From NCBI GenBank assembly GCA_949288625.1, contig CASEKZ010000092.1, forward strand, positions 1-9,617: a stretch of DNA of 9,617 bases, given 5' to 3'. Source of the DNA: an uncultured bacterium. Lineage in GTDB: Bacteria; Bacillota_I; Bacilli_A; RF39; UBA660. Shown in pieces: positions 8,076 to 9,617 of this stretch. The translations under genes were made by a program, and so were the position numbers. How positions within the stretch are numbered: the first letter of the stretch is position 1; every line of letters begins with the position of its first letter. The notes beneath the pieces were generated by a model. That model had not been told where the DNA came from. It did no database searches and saw nothing but the letters and a program-made list of their open reading frames with translations.

Positions 8076-8096
8076 GATAAAAAATCCTACTTTTCT
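8071..8096 (+). terminator. Intrinsic (Rho-independent) terminator after the first essC
   Basis: The stem AGTAGGAT / ATCCTACT (8 bp, the last pair using the first T of the tract) closes the loop AAAAA and runs into TTTTCT. The left arm includes the TAG stop codon at 8073-8075, so termination is set right at the end of the gene. There is no T-tract on the opposite strand, so it works in the + direction only. Confidence 0.85.
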
Positions 8097-8118
8097 AAGT
8101 AAAAGATATGTTTATAAA

Positions 8119-8148
8119 TTGACAAACATAGACTATTTAAAGTATACT
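8119..8148 (+). promoter_or_regulatory. Sigma-A-type promoter of the second essC
   Basis: A perfect -35 box TTGACA (8119-8124) and a near-consensus -10 box TATACT (8143-8148) are separated by 18 nt. Transcription would start near 8155, giving a leader of about 30 nt before the GTG at 8184. The -10 box lies within a 10-bp palindrome, AAGTATACTT (8140-8149), which could be part of an operator or only a by-product of the -10 sequence. Confidence 0.85.
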
Positions 8149-8171
8149 TATACTTAGAATAGAATAATAAA

Positions 8172-8178
8172 AAGGAAG
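8172..8178 (+). promoter_or_regulatory. Ribosome binding site deciding the GTG start of the second essC
   Basis: The AAGGAAG segment places its GGA core 7 nt before the GTG at 8184. A second in-frame GTG at 8190 would be 13 nt away, so 8184 is preferred. No ATG is available in frame near here. Confidence 0.7.
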
Positions 8179-8183
8179 TTGGT

Positions 8184-9617
8184 GTGGAAGTGAGGTTATA
8201 TATTGCGGATAATGAAAAATTAACGAAGTTTGATCTTCCACAGGAAGTAAGAGAATCTTTTTTAATTCCATATAAAACTGGTAATTCTAAAAAAGAATAT
8301 TTAATAACCATAGAAGGGGTAAATGGTAATTGGCAAGTCAAAAGCAATGGGCAAATAAATGTTTTAGAAAATAATACTACGGCTTTAGAAGGTTTGCTAA
8401 AACTTTACGTTCCCATTGTTTTGGAAGTGGTTAACGAAAAGAAAGTATTAAATGTTTTTCTTATGCCAACAGTAGAAGAAAATACAATATCACTTTCTTT
8501 GTACGGAAATAATAATTTGTTTATTGGCTCGGATTCTGGGGATAACGTTTTTTATACGCAAAACGGAATTATTGGAAAACATGTTACTATATTTCAAAAA
8601 GATGGTAAAACAATAGTAAAAGCATCAGCAAGCGGAGCGTATATAAATTCAATTCCGTTTGAGGTTTCTTACTTAAATATAGGGGACATTATATTTTTAT
8701 ACGGATTAAAAATAATATATATGGGAAGTTTTATAAAGGTTAATAACCCGGGTGGCATGGTAAATATAAATGGTATGGTGGCGTTTGAAGATTTATCAAA
8801 CACTGACAACTCTAATTATGAAAAGACGAATTCAGGTGAATCTGATATAGAATTATATGAAGAAAGTGATTACTTTTTTCATAAACCTCGAATAAAAAAC
8901 ATTCTTACTACCAATAACGTACAAATAGATGCACCACCGGCGGAAGATAAAGCGGACAACATGCCTGCTATTTTAACGATAGGTTCTAGCCTTACCATGT
9001 CTGCTTCTTCTATTATGATGGGATACTCAGTTATATATGGTATGAGCAAAGGAACAAGAACGCTTCTTGAATCATTGCCACAAATAGTTATGTGTATATG
9101 TATGATAATCGGCAGTCTTATTATGCCTAGAATAGTTGCCTCTTACCAAAAAAAACAAAAAAAGAAAAAAGAGGCTTTGCGTCAAAAAAAATATGGTGAG
9201 TATTTGGAAACCAAAGAACAAGAGATAAACGGAATAATAAAAAAGAAAGTGGATTTATTGAATCGTAATTTTCCAAGCGGGATAGAATGTACTAACATAA
9301 TATTAAAAAAAGAAGACAGGTTATGGGAAAGACAAATAGTGGATGATGATTTTCTTGAGATGTGTGTAGGTATCGGTAATAAAGAGGCTGATATTGAAAT
9401 ACAAGCTCCTGAAGAACACTTTACTTTAGATGAAGATAACCTTAAAGAAATGGTGTATAACGTCGTTAATAGATCTAGAACTTTAAGTAACGTTCCAATT
9501 ACTTATTCTTTAGTTAAGAATAGAACATCGGCGTTAATAAGCGATGATTTAGTAAGGGAAAAATACGTAAGTAACCTTTTGTTACAATTAGTTACTTTTC
9601 ATAGCTATGATGAATTA
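8184..9617 (+). CDS. essC: Second EssC-type T7SS ATPase, N-terminal 478 residues; 3' end outside window
   Basis: The frame is open from GTG 8184 to the last base of the window. The start aligns with that of the first EssC (VEVRLYI against MRVSLIK, then FDLP against IDIP). The visible part repeats the EssC N-terminal plan: FHA-like region (I114-G115, H133, N155), an acidic linker ending in a DYFFHKPR motif (DYFHKTPR in the first copy), the DAPP...MPAILTIG entry into two membrane helices (about 260-284 and 293-317), a Lys-rich cytosolic stretch, and the start of the helical stalk and pre-ATPase domain, with an LWERQIVDDDFL segment matching LWQKRIEDDDFL. The two proteins are clearly homologous but widely diverged along their whole visible length, so this is not a recent duplication. 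The gene has its own promoter. Its ATPase domains, and whether it is complete, cannot be seen. Runs of seven or eight A encode the Lys-rich stretch. Confidence 0.9.
   Translation, partial: MEVRLYIADNEKLTKFDLPQEVRESFLIPYKTGNSKKEYLITIEGVNGNWQVKSNGQINVLENNTTALEGLLKLYVPIVLEVVNEKKVLNVFLMPTVEENTISLSLYGNNNLFIGSDSGDNVFYTQNGIIGKHVTIFQKDGKTIVKASASGAYINSIPFEVSYLNIGDIIFLYGLKIIYMGSFIKVNNPGGMVNINGMVAFEDLSNTDNSNYEKTNSGESDIELYEESDYFFHKPRIKNILTTNNVQIDAPPAEDKADNMPAILTIGSSLTMSASSIMMGYSVIYGMSKGTRTLLESLPQIVMCICMIIGSLIMPRIVASYQKKQKKKKEALRQKKYGEYLETKEQEINGIIKKKVDLLNRNFPSGIECTNIILKKEDRLWERQIVDDDFLEMCVGIGNKEADIEIQAPEEHFTLDEDNLKEMVYNVVNRSRTLSNVPITYSLVKNRTSALISDDLVREKYVSNLLLQLVTFHSYDEL

Noticed and set aside
8190..8192. 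Second GTG as start of the second essC
   Set aside because: It is too far from the ribosome binding site, and the alignment with the first EssC start favours 8184.
8087..8347. Open frame on the - strand over the terminator-promoter region and second essC start
   Set aside because: It overlaps the promoter and the well-supported EssC start in antisense and shows no recognisable domain.

Overview
The window is AT-rich (about 30% G+C by eye). It uses the standard bacterial code: all roughly twenty Trp codons are TGG, and no TGA interrupts the long frames. Strong AGGA-type ribosome binding sites, an intrinsic terminator and a sigma-A-type promoter are present. Together with EssC-family proteins these features point to a low-G+C Gram-positive bacterium (Bacillota: Clostridia, Bacilli or an uncultured gut relative). 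Genus and species cannot be read from the sequence.

Layout: all four genes lie on the + strand. (1) Positions 1-3144 hold the 3' portion of a large polymorphic toxin, open at the left edge. It has Gly/Ala-rich hydrophobic segments, a Lys-rich helical region with 75-residue tandem repeats, and a C-terminal zinc metallopeptidase domain that resembles the catalytic domain of anthrax lethal factor. (2) Positions 3159-3416 hold an 85-residue acidic protein, the positional candidate for its immunity protein or a chaperone. (3) Positions 3444-8075 hold a complete 1543-residue EssC/YukBA-type motor ATPase of a Firmicutes type VII secretion system (T7SSb). These three genes are tightly spaced (14 and 27 nt gaps) and probably form one transcription unit, which ends at an intrinsic terminator overlapping the essC stop codon. 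(4) A strong TTGACA-N18-TATACT promoter then drives a second, divergent EssC paralogue with a GTG start at 8184. It runs off the right edge before its ATPase domains.

How the genes work together (inference): the EssC proteins are the membrane motors that select and export T7SS substrates. The large toxin is a likely substrate, and the small acidic gene next to it probably protects or escorts it. The unusual points are two non-identical EssC motors in tandem under separate transcriptional control, and a lethal-factor-like protease used as a T7SS effector that carries its own hydrophobic, possibly membrane-active, middle region. Every stretch is accounted for: the longest gap between genes is 108 nt (8076-8183) and holds the terminator and promoter. 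No RNA genes, insertion sequences or CRISPR arrays were seen.
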